DNA from: JAMIFN01 sp964544605
GTDB taxonomy: Bacteria; Pseudomonadota; Gammaproteobacteria; Burkholderiales; Burkholderiaceae_C
NCBI GenBank assembly: GCA_964544605.1
Contig: CAZJBX010000007.1
Span: forward strand, 16,919 to 80,918
Direction: 5' to 3'
Length of the DNA: 64,000 nucleotides
Positions 1-9,894 of the stretch are shown here, piece after piece. Each line of letters opens with the position of its first letter. Within the stretch, counting starts at the first letter, position 1. The notes under the pieces were generated by a model. The model did no database searches and was not told the origin of the DNA. It saw only the letters and a list, made by a program, of their open reading frames with translations. The translations under genes were made by a program, and so were the position numbers.

Positions 1-1
1 C

Positions 2-406
2 AAGGCCAGGGGCAAAGATGTGGTGATGATTGACACCGCAGGCCGTTTGCCGACGCAACTGCATTTGATGGAAGAAATCAAAAAGGTCAAGCGCGTGATT
101 GCCAAGGCCGATGCCACGGCCCCGCACGAGGTGCTGCTGGTGATAGACGGCAACACCGGGCAAAACGCCTTGGCGCAGGTGAAAGCCTTTGACGAGGCGC
201 TGGATTTAACGGGCTTGGTGATTACCAAGCTTGATGGCACGGCCAAGGGTGGCGTGGTGGCCGCCATTGCCATGTGGGCCAAAGAGCGCCAAAAAGCCAA
301 ACCGCAGGCGCGCCCGATTGCCGCCTACTTTATTGGCGTGGGCGAGGGCATTGAAGACCTGCAAACCTTCCGCGCCAATGAGTTTGCCCAAGCCATGCTG
401 GGCTAA
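2..406 (+). CDS. ftsY: Signal recognition particle receptor FtsY, C-terminal part
   Basis: This is the 3' end of ftsY; the gene enters from the left edge in the frame starting at base 2. FtsY is the SRP receptor GTPase that docks ribosome-nascent-chain-SRP complexes at the inner membrane. The G3 motif DTAGR is followed by LPTQLHLMEEIKKVKRV, then VLLVIDGNTGQNA, the G4 motif TKLDGTAKGG, and the ending YFIGVGEGIEDLQTF typical of FtsY. Ffh would instead continue into a Met-rich M domain, whereas this protein stops right after the G domain (FANEFAQAMLG-like end). The N-terminal acidic and N domains are outside the window. Confidence 0.93.
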   Translation, partial: KARGKDVVMIDTAGRLPTQLHLMEEIKKVKRVIAKADATAPHEVLLVIDGNTGQNALAQVKAFDEALDLTGLVITKLDGTAKGGVVAAIAMWAKERQKAKPQARPIAAYFIGVGEGIEDLQTFRANEFAQAMLG

Positions 407-473
407 GGCCGCCAGCGCTTGCGATTAAAATGCCCGCCAAGAAAAACGCTAGAGAACCAGAGAGACAAAGCCC

Positions 474-2051
<1,578 letters not shown>

Positions 2052-2081
2052 GCGCCTTTAATCGCATCAACACGCCACGCA

Positions 2082-2110
2082 AAAGCCCGCCAATTGGCGG
2101 GCTTTGTTTT
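2082..2110. terminator. Bidirectional rho-independent terminator
   Basis: A 10-bp perfect stem (AAAGCCCGCC / GGCGGGCTTT, loop AATT) is flanked by a T-run on the plus side and A-rich bases on the other. It lies between the convergent acyl-CoA synthetase gene and phaC and can serve both. Confidence 0.85.
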
Positions 2111-2143
2111 GATGGGGCGCTTTTGTGGGCGGCGGGCTGGGTT

Positions 2144-3772
2144 TTAAATCTTCACCTTCACATAGCGGCCAGGGGCGGCTTCAATGGGGGCGTATTTGGC
2201 GCTGCCTTGCTGCTTGGGCGCAGGCACTTGTTTGCCCGCCAGCGGTTTGAGCCAAGCCATCCAATCCGTCCACCAACTGCCAGGCTGCTCCTTGGCTTTT
2301 TCTAGCCAAGTGCCGACTTCCTCGGGGTAGCGGCCATTGGCGGGGTTGGCCCCCACCCAGTGGCTGCGTTTATTGGCCGCAGCGGGGTTGATGACGCCGG
2401 CAATATGGCCCGATGCGCCGACCACAAAGCGGCGCTTGGCCTTTTTCAAAGTCTTGAGCGAGCGGTAAGCGCCTTCCAGCGGCACGATGTGGTCATCGCG
2501 TGAGGCGTAGTAATAGGTGGGCAGGTCGATTTGGCTGACATCAATTTTCTCGCCGCAAACGGTGAGGGCATTGGGCTGGCACAGCTCGTTTTGCAAATAG
2601 GTGTGGCGCAAATACCATGTGTACATGGGGCCAGGCACATGGGTAGCGTCCACATTCCAGTAGAGCAAATCAAAGGGTGGCGGCGTATCGCCTTTGAGGT
2701 AGTTGCCCACCACATAGTTCCACACCAGCTCGTTGGGGCGCAAAAAGCTGAAAGTGGTGGACATGTCTTTGCCGCTGAGAAGGCCGCCTTGGGCCATTTG
2801 CATTTCGCGCAATTGCACCACGGCTTCATCCACAAAAATATCGAGCACACCAGTGGTGTGGAAGTCGATCAAAGTGGTGAGGAAGGTGACACTGGCTACG
2901 CGCTTGTCTTTGCGGGCCTGCAACACGGCCAGCGCATTGCTCAAAATCGTGCCGCCAATGCAAAAGCCCAAAGTATTGACCTGTTTGCTGGGGGCCAGCT
3001 CAGAGGTGATTTCAATGGCCTTGAGCACCACATCATTCACATAGTTTTCCCAAGTGGCGTGGCTGATATCGGCCTCAGGGTTGCGCCAGCTCACGATGAA
3101 GGTGCGGATGCCGTTTTCCACCGCATAGCGCACCAAAGAATTGTGCGCCTGCAAGTCCAAAATGTAGAACTTGTTGATGCAAGCGGGCACCATCAGCAAG
3201 GGCGTGGCCCCGACTTTGGGCGTGAGTGGGGCGTATTCAATCAGCTCAAAAAATTCATTGCGAAAGATGACCTGCCCGGGTGTGGTGGCCAAATTCACGC
3301 CGACCTCAAACTGGCTTTCATCGCTCATGGAGACATGGCCTTTTTGCATATCGCCCATGAGGTTTTGTATGCCGTGCAGCAGGCTCTCGCCCTTGGTGTC
3401 AATGGCTTTTTGCAGGGCCTCAGGGTTGGTGGCCAAAAAGTTGCTGGGGGCCACGGCCGCCAGCCATTGCTCAATGGCAAAACGCACGCGCTCCAAGGTT
3501 TTGGCATCGCCTTGCAATTTGTCCGCCAGCGCCGTCATGGTTTTTGCTTGCAGCTCGTAGTGGGCCACTTGTATCGCGGCCAAGGGGTTTTTCTGCCAGC
3601 TCTCGTGTTTGAAGCGGCGGTCTTTGCTTTGCGCCTGCCAGCCGCAGAGCCAAATGTTCTGCATCTCTTGCAGGTATTGCATCTGGATGGCCTGCAAATC
3701 CTCAGGCGGTAGGTGCAGGGCTTGGCCTGAGGCAGCTTGTGTCAGTTGCTCGAAAAAGCTTTTAAACGGCAT
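2144..3772 (-). CDS. phaC: Class I polyhydroxyalkanoate synthase PhaC
   Basis: Polymerises (R)-3-hydroxyacyl-CoA, mainly 3-hydroxybutyryl-CoA, into PHA storage granules. The lipase-like box GFCIGG carries the catalytic Cys271, with a later DDHIVP (Asp) and SGHIAGV (His456) completing the triad. The N-terminal PhaC_N region is present. A start at 3796 is possible, but the ATG at 3772 is preceded by a strong AAGGAGG-type ribosome site, so 542 codons is preferred. This is somewhat shorter than the roughly 590 residues of Cupriavidus PhaC. No phaA, phaB or phasin gene is adjacent. With scoAB further along the window it points to an acetoacetyl-CoA/PHB economy. Confidence 0.92.
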   Translation of the reverse strand: MPFKSFFEQLTQAASGQALHLPPEDLQAIQMQYLQEMQNIWLCGWQAQSKDRRFKHESWQKNPLAAIQVAHYELQAKTMTALADKLQGDAKTLERVRFAIEQWLAAVAPSNFLATNPEALQKAIDTKGESLLHGIQNLMGDMQKGHVSMSDESQFEVGVNLATTPGQVIFRNEFFELIEYAPLTPKVGATPLLMVPACINKFYILDLQAHNSLVRYAVENGIRTFIVSWRNPEADISHATWENYVNDVVLKAIEITSELAPSKQVNTLGFCIGGTILSNALAVLQARKDKRVASVTFLTTLIDFHTTGVLDIFVDEAVVQLREMQMAQGGLLSGKDMSTTFSFLRPNELVWNYVVGNYLKGDTPPPFDLLYWNVDATHVPGPMYTWYLRHTYLQNELCQPNALTVCGEKIDVSQIDLPTYYYASRDDHIVPLEGAYRSLKTLKKAKRRFVVGASGHIAGVINPAAANKRSHWVGANPANGRYPEEVGTWLEKAKEQPGSWWTDWMAWLKPLAGKQVPAPKQQGSAKYAPIEAAPGRYVKVKI

Positions 3773-3854
3773 ATGTCTCTCCTCCTTCTTATGCATGGCT
3801 ATATTCTGCTACGCTTGGCGGCTTAAAAACGCCTGCCTCCATTCTATTTGCCTT

Positions 3855-5192
3855 ATGACAACTGCCCCATCTTCGCCTCAGCACATTGCCATTGTGGGTG
3901 GCGGCTGGGCCGGCTGTGCGGCGGCCCTGCGTTTGGCCCAACGCGGCCAGCGCGTGAGCCTGTTTGACGCTGCGCCCATGCTGGGCGGGCGGGCCCGCTG
4001 CCTAGAGACCCAAAGCGCAGATTGGCGGCTGGACAATGGCCAGCACATTGCCATTGGCGCTTATGCCGATAGCTTGGCGCTGGTGCGTGATTTGGGTATC
4101 AGCGAAGCGGCGGCCTTTTTGCGCCAGCCCTTCAATTTGCGCAACCATTTGGGGCAGGGCATCCGTTTTCCCAATTGGCCTGCGCCGCTGAATGCCTTGG
4201 CTGGCATATGGCGCGCCCAAGGCTGGAGCTGGGGCGAGCGCTTGGCTTTGCTGCGCTGGGCCGCCCTGTGGCAGTGGCGCGGCTTTGCTTGCGATGCCCG
4301 GCTCACGCTGGCGCAAATTTGCGATGGCTTGCCTGCCAAAGTCATGCAGCAGTTCATTGCGCCGCTTTGCCTCTCGGCTTTGAATACGCCTGTGGCCGAG
4401 GCCAGCGCTCAGGTGTTTTTGCGCGTGCTGCGCGATGCCATGTTTTTGCTGCCCAAAGGGGCTGATTTTTTGCTGCCTCGGCAAGATTTGGGCGCTGTTT
4501 TTCCGCAGGCCGTGGGCCGCTTTGTGCAGGCCCAAGGTGGGCAGGTGCACACGGCCCAGCGCGTGCTGGCTTTGCAGCCTGCGGCGGGCGGCTGGCGCTT
4601 GCACGCCAGCGGGCAGGCCGAGCCGAATGGCCAAGTGTTTGACCAAGTGATTGTGGCCACGGGCGCTTGGGTGGCGGCGGATTTGATTGCGCCGCTGGGC
4701 CGCCCCGAGCACGCCGCTTGGCTGCAGGCCGTGCAGGGCTTAGAGCACCGCGCCATTGCCACGGTGTATGCCAGCAGCCCCCAGCCCTTGCCTGCGCCCA
4801 TGCTGGCCTTGGCCGATGGGCCAGATGCGCCAGCGCAATTTGTGTTTGACCGCAGCCAATTGCTGGCTGAGGGGGCCAAGCGGGGCGGGCAGCATTTGCT
4901 GGCCTTTGTCATCAGTGTGTGTGAGCTGGACAAAGCCGCGCTGGAGCAGGCCGTGCTGCGCCAAGGCCAAGCCCAGTTGGGCCTGCCACTGCAAGCGGTG
5001 CAAACGGTGGTGGAAAAGCGCGCCACCATTGCGGCCACGCCTGCGGCCTTTGCCGCCAAAGCGCATTTGCAGGCTGATTTGGGCGGCGGCCTGTGGGCCA
5101 TAGGTGATTATTTGCATCCTGTTTACCCCTCTACTTTGGAAGGCGCGGTGCAAACCGCTTTGGCCTTGCTGGAATATGAAGCCTTCAAATAA
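3855..5192 (+). CDS. hpnE: Hydroxysqualene dehydroxylase HpnE-like FAD oxidoreductase
   Basis: A flavin-dependent amine-oxidase/phytoene-desaturase superfamily protein. The N-terminal dinucleotide fold HIAIVGGGWAGCAAALRL is followed by GGRARCLETQ and DNGQHIAIGAYADSL, the pattern of squalene-associated desaturases (HpnE). These convert hydroxysqualene to squalene in the HpnC-HpnD-HpnE route to hopanoids. A C-terminal FAD-contact segment GLWAIGDYLHPVYPSTLEGA is present. The ATG at 3855 gives 445 residues, the usual size. The gene is divergent from phaC, and its 3' end overlaps the start of rsmD. hpnC and hpnD are not in the window, so the exact substrate is inferred from family likeness. Confidence 0.75.
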   Translation: MTTAPSSPQHIAIVGGGWAGCAAALRLAQRGQRVSLFDAAPMLGGRARCLETQSADWRLDNGQHIAIGAYADSLALVRDLGISEAAAFLRQPFNLRNHLGQGIRFPNWPAPLNALAGIWRAQGWSWGERLALLRWAALWQWRGFACDARLTLAQICDGLPAKVMQQFIAPLCLSALNTPVAEASAQVFLRVLRDAMFLLPKGADFLLPRQDLGAVFPQAVGRFVQAQGGQVHTAQRVLALQPAAGGWRLHASGQAEPNGQVFDQVIVATGAWVAADLIAPLGRPEHAAWLQAVQGLEHRAIATVYASSPQPLPAPMLALADGPDAPAQFVFDRSQLLAEGAKRGGQHLLAFVISVCELDKAALEQAVLRQGQAQLGLPLQAVQTVVEKRATIAATPAAFAAKAHLQADLGGGLWAIGDYLHPVYPSTLEGAVQTALALLEYEAFK

Positions 5193-5817
5193 ACCCCGCC
5201 CCAGCCCCAAGCCTAGCAAGCGGCCCGCGCCGGGCCAGCTTCGCATTGTGGGCGGGCAGTTCAAGCGCACGCCGCTGCCGATTGCCACCGTAGATGGCCT
5301 GCGGCCCACGCCTGAGCGCCTACGAGAGACCCTGTTCAACTGGCTGGGTGCCGATTTAAGCGGCTGGCGCTGCCTCGATGTGTTTGCGGGCACGGGCGCT
5401 TTGGGCTTTGAGGCCGCATCGCGCGGCGCAGCCTGGGTGCTACTGAATGAGCTGAACCCGCAAGCCCACGCTCAATTGCAAAAAAATGCGGCCCTGCTGC
5501 AAAGCCGCCAAGGGGCTGAGGGTTTGCGCTTGCAAGTGCAGCGCCAAGATGCTTTGGCTTGGCTGCAAAAACCGCCTCTTGACGCGGCGCAAACGGGCGC
5601 GGATGTGGTGTTTTTAGACCCGCCCTTTGCCCAAAGCCATTTGTACGAGGCCAGCTTGGGGCTTTTGCGGCCTTGGCTGCGGCCCCATGCCTTTGTGTAT
5701 TTAGAGGCCGATGCCGCTTGGCCTGCCGAGCGCTTGGCTGGGCTGGGCTGGCAACTGCTCAAGCACAGCCGCGCGGGGGCCGTGCATGGGCATTTGTTGC
5801 AGGTGCTTGAAGGCTAG
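5176..5817 (+). CDS. rsmD: 16S rRNA (guanine966-N2)-methyltransferase RsmD
   Basis: A Rossmann-fold SAM methyltransferase that methylates G966 of 16S rRNA during 30S assembly. It shows RIVGGQFKRTPLP, the RPTPERLRETLFNWL segment, the SAM-binding motif CLDVFAGTGALGFEAASRG and the catalytic VFLDPPF motif (N6/N2 methyltransferase NPPY/DPPF type). The ATG at 5176 gives 213 residues and overlaps the end of hpnE by 17 bases, which suggests translational coupling. In related genomes rsmD neighbours ftsY; here it is separated by four genes. Confidence 0.9.
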   Translation: MKPSNKPRPSPKPSKRPAPGQLRIVGGQFKRTPLPIATVDGLRPTPERLRETLFNWLGADLSGWRCLDVFAGTGALGFEAASRGAAWVLLNELNPQAHAQLQKNAALLQSRQGAEGLRLQVQRQDALAWLQKPPLDAAQTGADVVFLDPPFAQSHLYEASLGLLRPWLRPHAFVYLEADAAWPAERLAGLGWQLLKHSRAGAVHGHLLQVLEG

Positions 5818-5851
5818 CGAAGAAAACGGCGCGGAGCGTCTGGAGGAGCTT

Positions 5852-5930
5852 GAAAGCGGCGCAGAGCGCCGCACGCCAAAGTTGCACTGCAAAGCTGAAA
5901 GCGGCGCAGAGCGCCGCACTCCAAAGTGCT
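5852..5930. repeat. Two copies of a GCGGCGCAGAGCGCCGC palindromic repeat
   Basis: Two about 45-bp units, each beginning GAAAGCGGCGCAGAGCGCCG, stand in tandem at 5852 and 5897; a degraded relative precedes them at 5828. The same core recurs at 44464-44488. They can form hairpins and look like a REP-type intergenic family lying after convergent gene ends. Confidence 0.7.
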
Positions 5931-6793
5931 TAAACGCTGGGCGCAGAGAAGGTGTCGCACTGCGCCATGCTGCCTGACTCATAGCCGCGTTTGAACCAGC
6001 GCACGCGCTGGGCGCTGCTGCCGTGGGTGAAGCTATCGGGCACGGCATAGCCTTGCGCTTTCTTTTGCAGGGCATCGTCGCCAATTTGCGCGGCGGCGTT
6101 GAGGCCGCTTTCAATATCGCCCGCTTGCAAAATGCCACGATCGACCTGTGCATGGTGGGCCCACACGCCCGCATAGCAATCGGCTTGCAGCTCCAGGCGC
6201 ACAGAAATCTGGTTGTATTCGCGCTCGGGCAAGCGGCGGCGCAGCGCATCCACCTTGTCGGTCGTGCCTTGCAGCTTTTGCACATGGTGGCCCACCTCAT
6301 GGGCAATCACATAGGCTTTGGCAAAGTCGCCGGGCGAATTCAGGCGCTTTTCCAGGGTTTGGAAGAAGTCGAAATCCAAATACATCTTGTGGTCGCCAGG
6401 GCAGTAAAACGGCCCCATCGCCGCCTGCCCTGTGCCGCAGGCTGTGGGCGTGGCGCCAGCGTAAAGCACCATGGTGGGCTCTTGGTAACGCGCCCCATGT
6501 TGATTGAAGATTTTTTGCCACACATCCTCGGTATCGGCCACCACGGTGCGCACGAAAGCGGTTTGGCGGTCTTGCGTGGCGGCATTGGGCACTTGGCCCT
6601 GTGTTTGGCCTTGGCCCATGCCGCCTTGCACGCCGCTGATGACTTGAATCGCTGTTTGCGGATTCACGCCTAGCACATAGGAGGCAATCAGGCCCAGCAC
6701 AATCGTGCCAATGCCGATGCCGCCTGCTTTGGCCATGCCTGAGCCACGGCGGTCTTCAATGTGATTGGATTGGCGGTTGCCTTCCCATTTCAT
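5930..6793 (-). CDS. ypfJ: YpfJ-type neutral zinc metallopeptidase
   Basis: A putative membrane-anchored zinc peptidase of the YpfJ/KPN_02809 family (287 residues). The start MKWEGNRQSNHIEDRRG is typical of the family, followed by one membrane segment around residues 25-43 (GIGIGTIVLGLIASYVLG). The zinc-binding motif VIAHEVGHHVQ follows, with a downstream LELQADCYAGVWAHHA helix supplying the third ligand. The predicted topology puts the catalytic domain outside the cytoplasm. Substrates of this family are unknown. It is transcribed away from alaS. Confidence 0.88.
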   Translation of the reverse strand: MKWEGNRQSNHIEDRRGSGMAKAGGIGIGTIVLGLIASYVLGVNPQTAIQVISGVQGGMGQGQTQGQVPNAATQDRQTAFVRTVVADTEDVWQKIFNQHGARYQEPTMVLYAGATPTACGTGQAAMGPFYCPGDHKMYLDFDFFQTLEKRLNSPGDFAKAYVIAHEVGHHVQKLQGTTDKVDALRRRLPEREYNQISVRLELQADCYAGVWAHHAQVDRGILQAGDIESGLNAAAQIGDDALQKKAQGYAVPDSFTHGSSAQRVRWFKRGYESGSMAQCDTFSAPSV

Positions 6794-6928
6794 GGGCCTA
6801 CTCCCTTGGGGTTGATGCAGTCAAAGATGGCGCATTGTAAGAAAAAGGCCGAAAGACTGTGCGCCCTGTGCCGCAAAAGCAAGGCCGCCCCAGCAAAAGC
6901 AAAAGGCTTTGGCGGATAATTGCACCTT

Positions 6929-9847
6929 ATGAGTAAAAAAACCTTCTCCGTAGCTGAAATCCGCCAAACCTTTCTCGACTTTTTTGCCCAAAAAGGGCAT
7001 ACGGTGGTCGAGTCCAGCCCCTTGGTTCCCATGAATGACCCCACGCTGATGTTCACCAACAGCGGCATGGTGCAATTCAAAGATGTGTTTTTGGGCACAG
7101 ACAAACGCCCCTACAGCCGCGCCACCAGCGTGCAAACCTGCCTGCGTGCGGGCGGCAAGCACAACGACCTTGAAAATGTGGGCTACACGGCCCGCCACCA
7201 CACTTTTTTTGAAATGCTGGGCAACTGGAGCTTTGGCGACTATTTCAAACGCGAGAGCATTGAATGGGGCTGGGAGCTGCTGACACAGGTTTACGGCCTG
7301 CCCGCTGAAAAGCTCACCGCCACGGTGTATCAAGAGGACGACGAAGCCTATGACATCTGGCTCAATGTGATTGGCCTGCCGCCTGAGCGCATCATCCGCA
7401 TTGGCGACAACAAAGGCGGGCGCTACAAGAGCGACAACTTCTGGATGATGGCCGACACCGGCCCCTGCGGGCCCAGCTCAGAGATTTTTTACGACCACGG
7501 CGCGCACATTGCCGGCGGCCCCCCTGGCAGCCCCGATGAAGACGGCGACCGCTTCATTGAAATCTGGAACCATGTTTTCATGCAGTTTGAAATGCACGAG
7601 GACGGCCGCCTCACGCCGCTGCCCGCGCCCTGCGTGGACACGGGCATGGGCGTGGAGCGCCTTGCCGCCATCTTGCAGCATGTGCACAGCAATTACGAAA
7701 TCGACCTATTTGAGCGTCTGATTCAAGCCGCCGCCAAAGAAACGGGCTGCAAAGACCTGAACAACCCTTCGCTCAAAGTGATTGCCGATCACATTCGCGC
7801 CACCGCTTTTTTGGTCGCCGATGGCGTGCTGCCCGGCAGCGAAGGCCGTGGCTATGTGCAGCGCCGCATCATCCGCCGCGCCATCCGCCACGGCTACAAA
7901 CTGGGGCAGAGCAAACCCTTTTTCCACAAACTCGTGCCCGTGCTGGTGGAGCTCATGGGCGAAGCCTACCCGCGCTTGAAAAACCAAGCCGAGGCGATTG
8001 CGGCGGCGCTCAAGGCTGAGGAAGAACGTTTTTTTGAAACCTTGGCTACGGGCATGGAAATTTTGGATGTCGCAACTGTTGATGAGCGACTGTTGTGCGA
8101 AGCCTATCAGCGGATCGCCGAAGTTCCAGCCCCCGTTTATCGAGTGACAGACAACCCGACTGATACGGTAAATCCAGAGCTAGATGCTTGGGTTCTTGGC
8201 CGCGCGGGCAACGAATTTGCTCAATTAGTACCTTTATTGGGTGATTTCCCACAAAACTTAAAAGAAGTGAAAAAAGGTTTGCCTGTTATCGCGCTTGCTT
8301 GCTCAGAGACTCCTGCCAAAGTGCTGACATTAGCGCAGCAAGATAAGAGAGTAAGCAAAGTTGAAATGATTGCTTCAAATTGGAAAGTACTGGCTGGCGA
8401 AGTCGCCTTCAAACTGCACGACACCTACGGCTTCCCGCTCGATTTGACCCAAGATGTGTGCCGCGAACGCGGCGTGACGGTGGACGAAGCAGGCTTTGAC
8501 GCGGCCATGCAGCAGCAAAAAGACATGGCCCGCGCCGCTGGCAAGTTCAAAATGGACAAAGCTTTGGTTTACGAAGGGCAGGGCAATGCCTTTAGCGGCT
8601 ACACCGAACTGAGCGAAGCGGCGCAAGTGCTGGCCCTCTACGCCAATGGCGAGCCGGTGCAAAGCCTGCAAGCAGGGCAAGCGGGCGTGGTGGTGCTCGA
8701 TACCACGCCGTTTTATGCCGAAAGCGGTGGCCAAGTGGGCGACCAAGGCCAGTTGCAAGCCGATGGTGGCCTGTTTGCCGTGGCCGATACGCAAAAAATC
8801 AAGGCCGATGTCTTTGCCCACCACGGCCAGCTTGAAAGTGGCCGCCTGAGCGTGGGTGATCGCGTGCAAGCGCAGGTGAATACCGCCTTGCGTGCCGCCA
8901 CAGTCCGCAACCACAGCGCCACCCACATCATGCACAAAGCCCTGCGCGAAGTGCTGGGCAGCCATGTGCAGCAAAAAGGCAGCTTGGTGAACGCCGAGCG
9001 CACGCGTTTTGACTTCACCCACCCCCAGCCGGTGACGGCGGCGCAAATGGCCGAGATTGAGGCCCAAGTGAATGCCGAGATTTTGGCCAACACCGACACC
9101 CAAGCCCGTGAAATGGCGCTGGATGAGGCCAAAGCCACGGGCGCGGTGATGCTGTTTGGCGAGAAATACGGCGACAGCGTGCGCGTGCTCAATATCGGCA
9201 CTTCTGCCGAGCTGTGCGGCGGCACGCATGTGGGCCGCACGGGCGATATTGGCCTCTTCAAAATCGTCAGCGAAGGCGGCGTGGCCTCAGGCGTGCGCCG
9301 CATTGAGGCCGTCACTGGCGAACACGCCTTGCACTATTTGCAAGGGCTGGAGCAAACCGTGGGCCAAGTGGCTGAGCAATTGAAGGCCGCGCCCAGCGAG
9401 ATTGGCCAGCGCATTGCCCAATTGCAGCAACAGGGCCGTGAGCTGGAAAAAGAAATTGCCGCACTCAAGGGCAAGCTGGCGGCCAGCCAAGGTGATGAGC
9501 TGCTGGGCCAAGCGCAAGACATTGCGGGCGTGAAGGTGCTGGCCGCGCAGTTGCAAGGCGCCGATGCCGCAACTTTACGCAGCACGATGGACAAGCTGAA
9601 AGACAAGCTGAAAACCGCCGCCATTGTGCTGGCCGCCGTAGATGGCGACAAAGTGCAGTTGGCCGCTGGCGTGAGCAAAGATGTGATGGGCCGCGTGAAA
9701 GCCGGCGAGCTGGTGAATTTTGTGGCGGCCCAAGTGGGCGGCAAAGGCGGCGGCAAGCCCGATATGGCCATGGCCGGCGGCACGCAACCCGCGCAACTGC
9801 TCGCTGCGCTGCAAAGCGTGGCCGATTGGGTGGCGAGCAAGCTTTAA
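6929..9847 (+). CDS. alaS: Alanine--tRNA ligase with a ~105-codon internal insertion
   Basis: Charges tRNA-Ala. The class II catalytic domain starts at once (FLDFFAQKGHTVVESSPLVP), followed by the tRNA-recognition domain. The editing domain has HSATH (His662, His666) and CGGTH (Cys763, His767), and a C-terminal C-Ala region ends in GGKGGGKPDMAMAGG. The ATG at 6929 gives 972 residues against about 875 in the family. The excess lies between MEILD and VLAGEVAFKLHDTYGFPLDLT, about residues 381-486 (bases 8069-8385). That stretch is visibly AT-richer with different codon choice, keeps the frame, and has no intein splice residues. The enzyme core looks intact and should be functional. See the separate finding. 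Confidence 0.95.
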   Translation: MSKKTFSVAEIRQTFLDFFAQKGHTVVESSPLVPMNDPTLMFTNSGMVQFKDVFLGTDKRPYSRATSVQTCLRAGGKHNDLENVGYTARHHTFFEMLGNWSFGDYFKRESIEWGWELLTQVYGLPAEKLTATVYQEDDEAYDIWLNVIGLPPERIIRIGDNKGGRYKSDNFWMMADTGPCGPSSEIFYDHGAHIAGGPPGSPDEDGDRFIEIWNHVFMQFEMHEDGRLTPLPAPCVDTGMGVERLAAILQHVHSNYEIDLFERLIQAAAKETGCKDLNNPSLKVIADHIRATAFLVADGVLPGSEGRGYVQRRIIRRAIRHGYKLGQSKPFFHKLVPVLVELMGEAYPRLKNQAEAIAAALKAEEERFFETLATGMEILDVATVDERLLCEAYQRIAEVPAPVYRVTDNPTDTVNPELDAWVLGRAGNEFAQLVPLLGDFPQNLKEVKKGLPVIALACSETPAKVLTLAQQDKRVSKVEMIASNWKVLAGEVAFKLHDTYGFPLDLTQDVCRERGVTVDEAGFDAAMQQQKDMARAAGKFKMDKALVYEGQGNAFSGYTELSEAAQVLALYANGEPVQSLQAGQAGVVVLDTTPFYAESGGQVGDQGQLQADGGLFAVADTQKIKADVFAHHGQLESGRLSVGDRVQAQVNTALRAATVRNHSATHIMHKALREVLGSHVQQKGSLVNAERTRFDFTHPQPVTAAQMAEIEAQVNAEILANTDTQAREMALDEAKATGAVMLFGEKYGDSVRVLNIGTSAELCGGTHVGRTGDIGLFKIVSEGGVASGVRRIEAVTGEHALHYLQGLEQTVGQVAEQLKAAPSEIGQRIAQLQQQGRELEKEIAALKGKLAASQGDELLGQAQDIAGVKVLAAQLQGADAATLRSTMDKLKDKLKTAAIVLAAVDGDKVQLAAGVSKDVMGRVKAGELVNFVAAQVGGKGGGKPDMAMAGGTQPAQLLAALQSVADWVASKL

Positions 9848-9894
9848 GCCGCCCTGCGGCCACCCCCGCCTGAATTGAACTTGAAAAGCAGAAT

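Noticed and set aside
8069..8385. Intein or self-splicing element in alaS
   Set aside because: Too short for an intein with splice blocks, no Cys/Ser at the start and no HN-C at the end. The frame continues through the stretch, so a group I/II intron is not needed.
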